DNA from: CAZKEW01 sp964558915 | GTDB lineage: Bacteria > Acidobacteriota > Aminicenantia > Aminicenantales > UBA8522 | NCBI GenBank assembly: GCA_964558915.1 | Contig: CAZLFV010000003.1 | Span: forward strand, 3,306-67,305 | Length of the DNA: 64,000 nt | Direction: 5' to 3' | In this document: positions 16,916-26,021 of the stretch, one piece after another | Numbering within the stretch: position 1 is the first letter of the stretch | Layout of the letters: the number at the start of each line of letters is the position of its first letter | Made by a program: the position numbers and the translations under genes | The notes under the pieces: model-generated | The model's database searches: none | Told to the model about the DNA's origin: nothing | What the model saw: the letters and a program-made list of their open reading frames with translations, nothing else

Positions 16916-17791
16916 ATGAAACTTAGAGCGATCCTCAGGTCGATGCGGCCGGCCCAATGGACAAAGAACTTCTTCGTGTTCGCCGCTTTAATTTTTGCTC
17001 AAAAGTTTTTCTCCGTTCCTTTGCTCCTGAAATCTTTGGCCGCTTTTCTTGTGTTTTGTCTGATTTCCGGGGGCCTTTATATCTTCAATGACCTCCGGGA
17101 CCGCGAGGAAGACCAGGCTCACCCCAAGAAATCTCAAAGGCCGATTGCCAGAGGGGATCTGAGTTCGACTGCGGCGCTGGCCACATTCCTGGTTTTAAGC
17201 GCGGGGAGTTTCGCTTTGGCGTTTTTCCTGAATCGTAATTTTTTTATTGCCGTCCTGGTCTACTTCGTTCTCCAAGTTGCCTATTCCCTGAAATTGAAAC
17301 AGGTTGTTATCCTAGATATCTTTATCATTGCCGCTGGGTTCGTCATTCGCGTAGTTGCGGGAGGCCTGGTCATTGCTGTCCCGATTTCTTCCTGGCTGCT
17401 TATCTGCACAACTCTCCTGGCCCTTTTCCTGGCCATGAGCAAAAGGCGGCATGAGCTTGTCCTTCTTGAAGACAAGGCGACCGATCATAGACCCATTCTC
17501 AAGGAGTACAGCGCCTATCTTCTTGACCAGATGATTGCCGTCGTGACTGCGTCAACTCTCATTGCCTATTGCCTATACACAATATCGGCAGAGACTGTCG
17601 AAAAGTTTGGGACCGAGCATCTAGTCTGGACGTCTGCTTTTGTCCTTTACGGCATTTTTCGGTATCTCTACCTGGTCCATCAACAGGGCAAAGGCGGAAG
17701 CCCTGAAGAGCTGGTCCTGCGAGACAAGCCACTCCTATTGAACATCGTGCTCTGGATCGGCACGGTCATCCTCATCATTTATTTGAGGTAG
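16916..17791 (+). CDS. UbiA-family prenyltransferase, decaprenyl-phosphate phosphoribosyltransferase-like
   Basis: A 291-residue membrane enzyme with about eight hydrophobic segments. The first aspartate motif is NDLRDREED (near residue 60), followed by HPKKSQRPIA. The opening MRPAQWTKNFFVFAALIF and SKRRHELVLL near residue 180 are typical of the group that transfers 5-phosphoribose to a polyprenyl phosphate. The second aspartate motif is less classical than in quinone-pathway UbiA. It is followed 6 bases later by a DUF362 gene. The polyprenyl-phosphate acceptor is inferred from family likeness. Confidence 0.8.
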   Translation: MKLRAILRSMRPAQWTKNFFVFAALIFAQKFFSVPLLLKSLAAFLVFCLISGGLYIFNDLRDREEDQAHPKKSQRPIARGDLSSTAALATFLVLSAGSFALAFFLNRNFFIAVLVYFVLQVAYSLKLKQVVILDIFIIAAGFVIRVVAGGLVIAVPISSWLLICTTLLALFLAMSKRRHELVLLEDKATDHRPILKEYSAYLLDQMIAVVTASTLIAYCLYTISAETVEKFGTEHLVWTSAFVLYGIFRYLYLVHQQGKGGSPEELVLRDKPLLLNIVLWIGTVILIIYLR

Positions 17792-17797
17792 AAGCCT

Positions 17798-18880
17798 TTG
17801 GCCTCGGCAAAAGTCGCCGTTTTGAAGACATCACCGGAAACTGTTCTATCCGACTACAGGACTCTGATGCATCTGGCAGAGTACCAGAAATACCTGCCCA
17901 AGGATAGGGACACGGCCCTTAAAATCAATATCACCTGGCATTATTATTATCCCGCCTGTTCCACTCCTCCCTGGCAGCTCGAAGGAGTCATCAAGACTCT
18001 GCTCGAGGATGGCTACAAGAGGGAGCTCCTTCACGCCTGCCATAACCGAACGGTCGTTGTCTCCGCTAAAAAAGGAGAAAGAAACAACAAGCACCTCCCG
18101 GTCGTCCAGAAATACGGTCTGCGGAACATCCACCTTTATGAGGGCGAACAGTGGACGAGATACGAACCCAAGGCAAAGATGAGGGTGCTCGACCAGATCT
18201 TTCCGCGGGGCATCGAAATTCCCAAACGGCTTATCGGTGAGAATATCGTTCATCTTCCGACCATGAAAACTCACGTCTTTACCACGATGACCGGAGCAAT
18301 GAAGAATGCCTTCGGCGGGCTGCTCCACGAGCGCAGACACTGGACTCATTCGGTGATCCATGAGACGCTGGTCGATCTTTTAACCATCCAGAAGGAAATT
18401 CATCCGGGGATCTTCGCCGTGATGGACGGGACCATCGCCGGCGACGGGCCGGGTCCGCGGTGCATGGTGCCGTTCATTAAAAACTATATCCTGGCCAGCG
18501 CCGACCAGGTAGCTATCGACGCCGTCTCAGCCAAGATGATGGGTTTTGACCCCCTTGCTCTTCCGTTCATCCGGATCGCCCATGAATCCGGCCTGGGTTG
18601 CGGCAACCCGAACGAGATTGAGGTCGTAGGCGAAGATATCCGGGAGGTCAATTTCCATTTCCGGGCCTCCCAGAATACTTTCGCCAGTTACGGCCAGAAG
18701 CTCATCTACTGGGGACCGCTCAAACCCCTGGAAAAATTCTTGCTCAGGACGGTCCTGGCTCCGTGGTCCTACGCGGCCTCGGTCATTTTTCATGATTGGA
18801 TCTGGCATCCCGCGATCGGAAAGCATCGGACCAGCAGGATTCTCCAAACGTCCTGGGGCAAGCTCTTCCAGAGTTACTGA
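17798..18880 (+). CDS. DUF362-family protein
   Basis: 360 residues, TTG start, 6 bases after the UbiA-type gene. DUF362 features include LKINITWHYYYPACSTPPW near the N-terminus, LPTMKTHVFTTMTGAMKNAFGG in the middle and FAVMDGTIAGDGPGPR, which contains the conserved DGP stretch. Unlike many DUF362 proteins it carries no ferredoxin-type cysteine clusters. No biochemical function is established for this form. The tail-to-tail gap to recO is only 10 bases. Confidence 0.75.
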   Translation: MASAKVAVLKTSPETVLSDYRTLMHLAEYQKYLPKDRDTALKINITWHYYYPACSTPPWQLEGVIKTLLEDGYKRELLHACHNRTVVVSAKKGERNNKHLPVVQKYGLRNIHLYEGEQWTRYEPKAKMRVLDQIFPRGIEIPKRLIGENIVHLPTMKTHVFTTMTGAMKNAFGGLLHERRHWTHSVIHETLVDLLTIQKEIHPGIFAVMDGTIAGDGPGPRCMVPFIKNYILASADQVAIDAVSAKMMGFDPLALPFIRIAHESGLGCGNPNEIEVVGEDIREVNFHFRASQNTFASYGQKLIYWGPLKPLEKFLLRTVLAPWSYAASVIFHDWIWHPAIGKHRTSRILQTSWGKLFQSY

Positions 18881-18890
18881 GCTTGACCGG

Positions 18891-19625
18891 TCAGTTCTTC
18901 AGGAAGCGCAGGCTTTTTGGCTCTTTCTCGAGATGGAAAACGATCAGGCTCTGCAGGGTTTTCTTGATGAGATCAAGCTGGTTGGCTTGGAAAGGCAAAG
19001 TGCCTTTTTTTGGGGGGGCATTTTTTTTGGCCCAGGCCAGGAACGGGACAATCTCCGGTGAGGTGGTCACCTTTTTTTGGGGAGAGCAGCCGTCGCAGTG
19101 GATCCCGTCCATTTTTGGGGAGAGCCAGCCGCCTTCGGGAAGTTTCTTGCGGCACTTCTTACACCTGCGGAAATCAGGGAGAAGACCGTTGATCTGGAGA
19201 ATCCAGGCTTCAAAGTAACGGCTCAAGAAGTCAATATCTCCCCCTGCCTTGATGGCCCTCAGGACGGAAAGAAAAAGCCTGAAGAGGACTTCTTCCTTGG
19301 CCCGGGCCGGGAAGAATTCCTCGACGAGTTCGGCAAAATAAGACAGCGTGCAGGATGTCCTGAAGTCCTTGGGAACGTCGAAGAAAGACTCGAGGAGGTC
19401 GCACTGACTGACTGTGACCAGGTCTTTCCTTTCTTTCTCGTAATAAAAAACTCTAACCAGAGACATTTGTTCGAGGCTGCTTCCAAAACGGTTCCCAAAT
19501 TTCCTTGCGCCTTTGGCCATGCCTCGGAGGAGGCCCTTGTCACGCGAAAAAAAGGCAACGATCTTATCCTGTTCCCCGACATTGAAGCTGCGCAGGACTA
19601 TGGCCTCGGATTGATCGATGGGCAT
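18891..19625 (-). CDS. recO: DNA repair protein RecO
   Basis: Works with RecF/RecR to load RecA on single-stranded DNA. 244 residues. The N-terminal OB-fold opens SEAIVLRSFNVGEQDKIVAFFS and continues GMAKGARK. The helical part follows, and near the C-terminus CKKC ... CDGC forms the RecO zinc finger. It is the last gene of the rodZ-ntrY-ntrX-recO operon, starting 14 bases after the regulator. Confidence 0.9.
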   Translation of the reverse strand: MPIDQSEAIVLRSFNVGEQDKIVAFFSRDKGLLRGMAKGARKFGNRFGSSLEQMSLVRVFYYEKERKDLVTVSQCDLLESFFDVPKDFRTSCTLSYFAELVEEFFPARAKEEVLFRLFLSVLRAIKAGGDIDFLSRYFEAWILQINGLLPDFRRCKKCRKKLPEGGWLSPKMDGIHCDGCSPQKKVTTSPEIVPFLAWAKKNAPPKKGTLPFQANQLDLIKKTLQSLIVFHLEKEPKSLRFLKN

Positions 19626-19639
19626 GGGTTGTTTAAAGA

Positions 19640-21001
19640 CTATGCCGCCAGTGTGATGTTCAGCGCTCTTATTCTCTCCCTCAAAATGGCCTCGTCGATT
19701 CTCAGGTCGGAAGCGGCCCTGGGGATTTCCCAGTTGTTCCGTATCAGAGCCCGGCGGATGTAGTGCCTCTCAAACTGCTCTGTGGCTTTTTCCAAGGAGT
19801 GACCCTCGAAGAAGTCGGAGATGTACTCGAGTTCCCTGGTCTCAACGAGAAGAGAGAGATGAGAGCTTTTGATTTCGTCCTCCTGGATCATGATGACGAA
19901 CCGCTCGATGACGTTCATCAACTCGCTGACGTTTCCGGGCCAGACATATTTCAAAAAAGCGCCCAGGGCCTCCCGGCTCATGGTTTTAGGCTTTTTCCCA
20001 TATTCCTCGGAGAAATGCTGGAGGAAGTGGTTGATCAAAAGCGGGATGTCCTCAGGCCGTTCTCGAAGAGGAGGAAGGGCCAGCGTAATAATGTTGAGTT
20101 TGAAGTAGAGGTCTTCGCGGAATCTTCCCTGAGACACCGCCTCCCTCAGATTCTTGCTCGTTGCGGCCATGACGCGGGTGTTGAAGGGAATCAGGTCACC
20201 GGCTCCTATGGGCTCGAATCGCTGTTCTTCTAGGGCCCGGACGAGCTTCGCCTGAATCTTGAGGCTTAAATCGCCAGCCTCATCCAGGAAAAGCGTCCCT
20301 CCGTCTGCCAGGAGGAGTTTGCCTTTTTTGTCCTTGTGGGCCTGAGGAAGGGCCCCTTTGACGTAGCCAAAAAGCTCGCTTTCCATCAGGTCATCGGGAA
20401 TGGCCGAGCAGTTGATCTCGAGGAATTTCTTTTCCTTGCGGGCACTTGCCTGATGGATCAGACGGGCAACGAGTTCTTTTCCCGTGCCGTTCTCCCCGAA
20501 GATCAGGACCCGGCCGTTTGAAGCGGCAGCCTGGTCGATCGCCTTCCTCAGCTCCCGGATGGACCGGCTTTCGCCAACGAGGTAATATTTGGACCTCAGC
20601 TGTTCGCGAAGCCGGATGTTTTCTTCCTCCAGCTTTTTCTGCCGCAGCGCATTCCGGACCGTTAGGACGACTTTTTCCAGCGACAAGGGCTTTTCTAAAA
20701 AGTCGTGGGCCCCCAGCTTGGTGGCTGTGACAGCAGTTTCGATCGTGCCGTGGCCGGAGATCATCACCACCTGAGGGTTGTCCTCCATCGTCTTTATTTT
20801 TTTGAGGACGTCGATTCCGCTCATCCCAGGGAGCCAGATATCCAGCAAGACAAGGTCGACATTCTGATTCTTCAACAATTCCAGGCCTTCTTCTCCGGTC
20901 TCTGCAGTTTTGACCAGAAAGCCTTCATCTTCCAGGATTCCTTTAAGCGAGGTGCCGATGCTGAGTTCGTCGTCGATGATCAAGATGTTTTCTTTGGTCA
21001 T
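19640..21001 (-). CDS. NtrX-like response regulator with AAA+ domain and altered GAFTGA loop
   Basis: 453 residues: receiver domain (1-120, phosphoacceptor Asp54 in LLDIWLPG), AAA+ domain (Walker A GENGTGKE at 169-176, Walker B GGTLFLDEA) and a C-terminal Fis-like helix-turn-helix. The sigma-54 contact loop, normally GAFTGA, reads Gly216-Ala-Leu-Pro-Gln-Ala221. It therefore may not remodel sigma-54 polymerase in the usual way, and could act as a plain DNA-binding regulator or with another sigma factor. The start overlaps the kinase gene's end by 4 bases, so the kinase is its likely partner. Confidence 0.88.
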   Translation of the reverse strand: MTKENILIIDDELSIGTSLKGILEDEGFLVKTAETGEEGLELLKNQNVDLVLLDIWLPGMSGIDVLKKIKTMEDNPQVVMISGHGTIETAVTATKLGAHDFLEKPLSLEKVVLTVRNALRQKKLEEENIRLREQLRSKYYLVGESRSIRELRKAIDQAAASNGRVLIFGENGTGKELVARLIHQASARKEKKFLEINCSAIPDDLMESELFGYVKGALPQAHKDKKGKLLLADGGTLFLDEAGDLSLKIQAKLVRALEEQRFEPIGAGDLIPFNTRVMAATSKNLREAVSQGRFREDLYFKLNIITLALPPLRERPEDIPLLINHFLQHFSEEYGKKPKTMSREALGAFLKYVWPGNVSELMNVIERFVIMIQEDEIKSSHLSLLVETRELEYISDFFEGHSLEKATEQFERHYIRRALIRNNWEIPRAASDLRIDEAILRERIRALNITLAA

Positions 21002-23163
21002 GCGGGAAGCTGGATGATGAATTTTGCGCCGGTTGGAGAGTTGTTTTCTACGCGGATTGTTCCACTGTGTTCTCGGATAATCTGGCTGGCGATGGAGAGT
21101 CCCAAGCCCGTGCCCTTCTTTTTAGTTGAGAAGTAGGGCAGGAAAAGCTTGGTTTTGTCCTCGACCGAGATTCCCGGCCCGGTGTCCGAGATCTCGATAT
21201 TCACTTGCTGTTGCTTCTTTTCGAAAACAGCCCGGACCTGGATTTTCCCTTTCTTGTTCATTGCTTCGATGGCATTGTCGAAGATGTTGATCAGGACTCT
21301 TTTGATCTGGTCGGGATCAAGCTGAAGAGGAGAGGGGAGGTCCGAGGCGAGGTCAGTTTCAAAATCGACCTGGCCAAAAATGCCCCGGAAAAGGGAGACT
21401 GTCTGATCCACGAGCGTGCGGAGGTCGGTGGGCTTGAACTCCACCTTGGGCATCCGGGCGAAGTTGGAAAATTCGTCGACTAAGGATTTAATAGCCCGGG
21501 TCTCTTGGATGATTGTCTTGGCTCCCTCCTCGATGATGTCCGGGGAAGTTCTTTCGCTCTTTCTCAGGGTCTTGATAATCCTTTCCGCCGAGAGCTGAAT
21601 CGGGGTCAGCGGGTTCTTAATCTCGTGAGCCACCCTCTGGGCGACCTCCTTCCAGGTGGCGATTTTTTGGGCCTTGATGAGCTGGGTGAGGTCATCGAAC
21701 ACGACGATCATGCCGGAAAAACCGCCGTCGGCCTCTTCCAGGGGAGAAAGAGCCAGCGCCACAGTTGTGGTCTGGCCGTTTGATGAAATATGGATTTCTT
21801 TCTCCGCCAGTCGATACTTGTTCTTCATGCCCCAGGCGATATTCTTGGTGACCTCGGCATACTTGTCCTCTCCGAAGACCTCGGTGAAGCTTTTCCCGAC
21901 GGGATTCCCCTCCCCAAGAGCCAGCATTTCTCGGGCAGAGGGATTGATCGTGGTGATATTTCCCTGGGCATCCAGGGTAATCACGCCGGTGGTCACATTA
22001 TTGAGGACGGTCTCGATATACTGCTTTCTATTCTCGAGCTCGGATGTTTTCTGGGCGATTTTCCTCTCGCTTTCCTTAAGGTCATAGATCATCTGGTTAA
22101 ACGAGTCGATGAGCGTCCCCAGCTCGTCGGAAGCCGGGTCTTCGACGCGTACATCCAAATTTCCCTTGGAAACTTCCTTGGTGGCCTGAGCGAGCTTTTC
22201 GATCGGAACCGTAATTCCTTTGGCCAGATGGATGCCGATCCAGCTGGCGGCGAAAACAATGAGCAGAGTGATAAATATCAAGCTGATGATATAGAAGGTT
22301 TTGACCGTTATTTTTCGCGGAATGAGAAGCCGGTATCTTTGGACGTAGGAGTCGATAGTGTTGATTTTCTGGGCATAGCTTTGAGGAAAGAATTTTCCGG
22401 TGGTCACCAGGACATTCCCTTCGTTGGGGAGAGAAAAGGAGACTCCGCGCCGGATCATCTCACCGTTCCCCATTGGCTCGAAGCTGCGAAAAGTCTCGCC
22501 GGCCTGAGCCTTTGCCACGGCACTCGCTTGAATGGGTTTGTAGTCCTGGAGGGGGAGGTTGGGATTGAGGTAGGTAAACAATTCCTCGTCTCCCAGATAA
22601 ATGCCGATTTCGTCCAGGCTGTATTCGGTCAGCTTTCTGCGGATAAAATCTCTGAGCAGCAGTCTGTTCTCCAGTCGAACCAGCTGCTGACTGCTGATAT
22701 TTTCGCTGAGCACGATGGCGTAATGAGAAGCGGCTTCTTCGGCGTTGGCATAGGCGCTTTCGGCCAGGCTCTTGGTATCCTCTAGAATCTTGTCAAACGG
22801 AGTTTTGAACCAGAGTTCGATGTTGCGGCTGATTAGGTCGCTGGCAAAAAAGAAGAGAAGAAGGGTGGGAATAAAAGAGAGGGCGATAAAAAACAGCACC
22901 AATTTCGTCTTGAAATGAGAGCCGACGATTTTTTGCTTTCTCTCAAGGTAGAGCTTGATCAGGTTCCGTCCCAGGACGAAGAGGAGGACAAGGAAGAGCA
23001 CGAGGACAATAACCTGCATAGAAGAGAGAAGAACGTCCATGACCGAGGTGGGAGAGATCTCCTGCGACTCGCGGATATAGATTTCAATGGCAAAAAAAAC
23101 GATGACAAGCAGGATGATAAACGCCGCGATGAACCGCGGTCCTTTTTTCTTTTCTTTCTCCAT
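20998..23163 (-). CDS. NtrY-like sensor histidine kinase
   Basis: 721 residues. Three membrane helices lie near the N-terminus (about 10-28, 45-66, 87-108), followed by an extracytoplasmic region to about 285 and a fourth helix (288-309). HAMP (about 306-365) and PAS (about 380-495) come next. The H-box has His513 in VAHEIKNPLTP, and the ATPase domain carries IFDNAIEAM, DTGPGIS and KKGTGLGLS. It phosphorylates the regulator encoded just downstream. The signal is unknown; the large periplasmic part and RodZ neighbour point to the envelope. It starts 5 bases after the rodZ-like stop. Confidence 0.9.
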   Translation of the reverse strand: MEKEKKKGPRFIAAFIILLVIVFFAIEIYIRESQEISPTSVMDVLLSSMQVIVLVLFLVLLFVLGRNLIKLYLERKQKIVGSHFKTKLVLFFIALSFIPTLLLFFFASDLISRNIELWFKTPFDKILEDTKSLAESAYANAEEAASHYAIVLSENISSQQLVRLENRLLLRDFIRRKLTEYSLDEIGIYLGDEELFTYLNPNLPLQDYKPIQASAVAKAQAGETFRSFEPMGNGEMIRRGVSFSLPNEGNVLVTTGKFFPQSYAQKINTIDSYVQRYRLLIPRKITVKTFYIISLIFITLLIVFAASWIGIHLAKGITVPIEKLAQATKEVSKGNLDVRVEDPASDELGTLIDSFNQMIYDLKESERKIAQKTSELENRKQYIETVLNNVTTGVITLDAQGNITTINPSAREMLALGEGNPVGKSFTEVFGEDKYAEVTKNIAWGMKNKYRLAEKEIHISSNGQTTTVALALSPLEEADGGFSGMIVVFDDLTQLIKAQKIATWKEVAQRVAHEIKNPLTPIQLSAERIIKTLRKSERTSPDIIEEGAKTIIQETRAIKSLVDEFSNFARMPKVEFKPTDLRTLVDQTVSLFRGIFGQVDFETDLASDLPSPLQLDPDQIKRVLINIFDNAIEAMNKKGKIQVRAVFEKKQQQVNIEISDTGPGISVEDKTKLFLPYFSTKKKGTGLGLSIASQIIREHSGTIRVENNSPTGAKFIIQLPA

Positions 23164-23168
23164 TGCGT

Positions 23169-23939
23169 TTAGTCCGCGTTGCCCTTTTCCGGAAGGAAAT
23201 ATTCACGGAAGTTATCAAGCGTTATTTTAATGTCCTTGCGCACGGCACCTTTTGGTCCGAACCGCTTGGCCTTTTTCCCGTTAAGAGTCCAGTCAATTCC
23301 CCCAGCATTTCCCAGGTTGAGAGCCAATTGATTCTGAGCCCGCACCTGGAGCACCTCTCCTCGCCTCTTAATGCCATCCCAGACCATGGTCCCATCGGCA
23401 TAAATCTGGAGCCAGGTGTCTTCAAGAAAAGACATCTCCAGGTGGAGACCTTTGACTTCTTCGGCCGGAGGTTGCTCTGAAGGAGTTGGGGCGGGCTGGG
23501 GCGGCACAGAAGACGTCAGGGCTGGCGCGGTTGGCTTTGGTGAGGAAGAGGCCCGCTTGTCTGGAGAGGAGACGAAGAGGAAGTAGCAAAGTGCTGAGAT
23601 TACGATAATAATCAAGAAAACGAGAATAGCTTTGAGTCTTTTCTTGGTCAAAACCAGGGGTGGGTTCAGCCTTTTTTTGGGCTGTTTGTCTGTCTGATAT
23701 TCATTGAAAAGAAGCATTTCCTGGTATTTGTTCAGCCATTGATTTTCGTCTAACCCGACGCTCTTGGCATAGGAACGAAGAATGGCCCGGATAAAAAACG
23801 GTCCGGGGATGACCTCCAGATGATCTTCTTCGAGGGCCTGGAGAAACTTCAGACTGATCCGGGTGGTATCCGCGATCTCTTTGAGGGATATCCCTCTGAG
23901 CTCTCTTTCTCTTTTGATTTCCTGTCCAAGAGATGCCAT
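23169..23939 (-). CDS. RodZ-like cytoskeletal/transmembrane HTH protein
   Basis: An N-terminal HTH domain (about residues 5-65: SLGQEIKRERELRGISLKEIA) is followed by a basic linker, one membrane helix (about 105-127), a Pro/Ala/Ser-rich periplasmic linker and a C-terminal DUF4115-type beta domain with WLQIYADG. This is the RodZ layout, which links MreB to the cell wall. I chose ATG 23939 over the in-frame TTG 23945. A strong promoter places the transcription start at or next to this ATG and no SD is present, so the message looks leaderless. First gene of the operon with ntrY, ntrX and recO. Confidence 0.82.
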   Translation of the reverse strand: MASLGQEIKRERELRGISLKEIADTTRISLKFLQALEEDHLEVIPGPFFIRAILRSYAKSVGLDENQWLNKYQEMLLFNEYQTDKQPKKRLNPPLVLTKKRLKAILVFLIIIVISALCYFLFVSSPDKRASSSPKPTAPALTSSVPPQPAPTPSEQPPAEEVKGLHLEMSFLEDTWLQIYADGTMVWDGIKRRGEVLQVRAQNQLALNLGNAGGIDWTLNGKKAKRFGPKGAVRKDIKITLDNFREYFLPEKGNAD

Positions 23940-23946
23940 TGACAAA

Positions 23947-23975
23947 ATTTTAGGCCAATCTCCTCATCCTGTCAA
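23947..23975 (-). promoter_or_regulatory. promoter of the rodZ-ntrYX-recO operon
   Basis: On the reverse strand TTGACA (23975-23970), a 17-base spacer and TAAAAT (23952-23947). Only 7 bases separate the -10 box from the ATG at 23939. Confidence 0.7.
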
Positions 23976-24455
23976 TAAACGCAGGGCTTTATGTCGAAAA
24001 GTGGGCAAGCGAAAGATAACGGAGAGGGTAATCAACCGCCATCAGCCTTGCTCGCGTCCGGGTTCTTAACGACATTCCCTCAGCGCTCTTCTCGGCGCTG
24101 CGGAACTCCGCACGCGAGATCTGCCTCACCCACTTCTCTTTTTGCCTTCCTTCCTCTGTCCGGAGGTTTTCTCGTGCTCAGACAGTCCTCCCGCCCGCCA
24201 GAGCAGGTTCCCTCGAAGAGCATCTCGGGAAGGCTAAACCTTCAATGGTCGCTGCAGCCGATGACGGCTGATCCCTTTTTCTCCGCTCATAGAGCCTTAG
24301 CGTAGCCCTCCATATTGCCCTAATCCTTGGAACATAGATGATTCCGGCAATCCAGAGGCCGCCGCTCAATAAAAACCCCTTGTATGTGCTTGTCTTTCTA
24401 TCTTGGCCGATAGTATATAATTAGGATCGGAAACGTCGTAGAGAGAGCTGCAGGG
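23976..24455 (+). other. gene-free stretch with clustered short palindromes
   Basis: About 480 bases without a convincing coding region on either strand. It holds several small inverted repeats: CAGCGC/GCGCTG (24081-24100), TGCGGA/TCCGCA (24099-24112) and CAGCCG/CGGCTG (24255-24270). Base composition differs from the flanking genes, with CT-rich runs. A TATAAT at 24416-24421 may serve the next gene, but no -35 box sits at proper distance. It could be an unrecognised structured RNA or a decayed sequence. Confidence 0.4.
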
Positions 24456-25094
24456 ATGAACCTGGCCAGGGCCAAAAAAATCCAGGAAGAGCTGGGCAGC
24501 AAGCTGATCCTGGAATGGAGCGGAGGGGGTGTCCGTATTGTGGCGGGAGCCGACTTTGCCTATGACCTAGCGGAGCAAAAGATCGGCGCTGTTATTGTTG
24601 TGATGAAGCTCCCTGATTTTGAAATTGTCGAAATAGCCCAGGCTATTCGCAGGGTCACAGTTCCATACATCCCGGGTTTTCTGGGATTCCGTGAGGGCCC
24701 TGTGTTTCTTGTGGCTTTCCGCAAGCTCAAACATCTGCCTGATGTGACCATTCTGGACGGCAACGGAATCGCCCACCCGCGCCGGATGGGATTGGCTTCT
24801 CATGTGGGAGTTGTCTTGGATGTGCCCACGATCGGCTGCGCCAAGACCCCATTCTTTCCCTTTGTCCCTCCAAAACAGAGAAAAGGCGCCTTTACTTATT
24901 TCCTGGATAAAAATAATGAAAAGGTCGGATTTTGTCTGAGGACTCGGCCCGGGACTCAACCTGTTTTCGTCTCTCCCGGCCACCGCGTGGATTTTCCGCT
25001 GGCCCGCGAGATCGTCCTGAATTGTGCCAGGTTCAGGATTCCCGAGCCTCTCCGCGAAGCGCACAAGCTGAGCCGGAAGCTCTTTCGCCCCTGA
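24456..25094 (+). CDS. nfi: endonuclease V
   Basis: Cuts DNA (or RNA) near deaminated bases such as inosine. 212 residues, the normal size. Catalytic and wedge residues are visible: Asp33 (GADFAYD), Tyr71 and Glu80 (YIPGFLGFRE), Asp101 (LDGNGIAHPRR) and His116 (ASHVG). It is a single gene on the forward strand, facing ftsX tail to tail with a 30-base gap. Confidence 0.93.
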   Translation: MNLARAKKIQEELGSKLILEWSGGGVRIVAGADFAYDLAEQKIGAVIVVMKLPDFEIVEIAQAIRRVTVPYIPGFLGFREGPVFLVAFRKLKHLPDVTILDGNGIAHPRRMGLASHVGVVLDVPTIGCAKTPFFPFVPPKQRKGAFTYFLDKNNEKVGFCLRTRPGTQPVFVSPGHRVDFPLAREIVLNCARFRIPEPLREAHKLSRKLFRP

Positions 25095-25124
25095 AGACGA
25101 TTTCCTTGGGGGAGCGCCTTACTC

Positions 25125-26021
25125 TCAGATCTTCAAGAAGCGCGAGAGAGAGGAGAAGCTGCCCAAGAGTCCCATCACAGCGCTGCCCAGGATAAGACCC
25201 AAGGATTGCGAAAGTGAGAGGTAACGGAAGTTGATCATCTGCTGGAGGGCGCCCAGGGAATGTCCTAGGTAAATAGGGAAAAGTTTAATCAAAAGAAAGA
25301 GCAGAGCCAGGGAGAGGGCGCTTCCCAGAATACCCAAGGTCAGCCCCTCGAAGAGAAACGGCAGCCTGATGAAGGTATTGGTCGCCCCGACGAGGCGCAG
25401 GATTTCGATCTCGTTTTTGCGGGCGAAGACATTGAGTCTGATGACGTTGGAGATGATAAAAAACGAGGCCAGGACAAGGATTCCGCCGAGGAAAAACCCC
25501 ACCGCCTTGGCCAAGCGGCTGAGGGATTGCATTTTTTCGACCCAATCCCGGTTGAATTGGACGTCACCCACCCCAGCCAGCCTCTGAATCTGCCGGATGA
25601 ATGCGAGGACTTCTTCAGACATGAAGGCCTCTTTGCGGAGAGTGGCCTCAAAGGAAGCCGGAAACGGATTTGAGCTCAGGTTCTTAAGAATTTCTTCAAG
25701 GTCGGGGAAGTTCGTCCTAAATTTCTCCAGAGCCTGTTCCCGGCTGACATATCTGAGATTAACGACCGCGGGAGACGACCTGATTTTTTCTTCAACCTGA
25801 CCGAGCTGGCTGGCCGAGATATCGGGATCAAGGAAAAAGGCCACAACCATGTTCTCAGACAGCTGGTTGGCCATGTATTGAAGATTGTTGGAGAGAGAGA
25901 AGAATACCCCGACTATAAGGAACGATAGACAGATGATGGCGCAGGAAAAGATATTCCGGGCCCTGTACTGCCACAGATTGTTCAGGGCATCGCCGCAAAA
26001 ATATCTTATCTTTTGGAGGAT
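25125..26021 (-). CDS. ftsX: cell division ABC permease FtsX, apparent ATC start
   Basis: FtsX works with FtsE to activate cell-wall hydrolases at the septum. The first in-frame ATG (25874) would remove the first membrane helix. The reading frame upstream encodes a proper FtsX N-terminus (KIRYFCGDALNNLWQYRARN, then a helix ending FLIVGVFFSL). The only well-placed initiation signal is AAGGAGGT (26035-26028), 6 bases before an ATC at 26021. From there the protein has 298 residues, the family norm. A large periplasmic loop and three further helices follow. It overlaps ftsE by 16 bases. The ATC start is inferred; a sequencing error is the alternative. Confidence 0.8.
   Translation of the reverse strand: MLQKIRYFCGDALNNLWQYRARNIFSCAIICLSFLIVGVFFSLSNNLQYMANQLSENMVVAFFLDPDISASQLGQVEEKIRSSPAVVNLRYVSREQALEKFRTNFPDLEEILKNLSSNPFPASFEATLRKEAFMSEEVLAFIRQIQRLAGVGDVQFNRDWVEKMQSLSRLAKAVGFFLGGILVLASFFIISNVIRLNVFARKNEIEILRLVGATNTFIRLPFLFEGLTLGILGSALSLALLFLLIKLFPIYLGHSLGALQQMINFRYLSLSQSLGLILGSAVMGLLGSFSSLSRFLKI

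Noticed and set aside
19077..19763. 228-codon open frame on the forward strand
   Set aside because: Antisense to recO and the regulator's end; it is the shadow of their codon bias.
21790..22785. 331-codon open frame on the forward strand
   Set aside because: It lies wholly antisense to the sensor-kinase gene, whose domains are clear; its sequence shows no family features and mirrors the codon bias of the real gene.
24255..24280. CAGCCG-ATGA-CGGCTG hairpin followed by T's as a terminator
   Set aside because: The stem is short, the T-run is 5 bases away, and no forward-strand gene precedes it.
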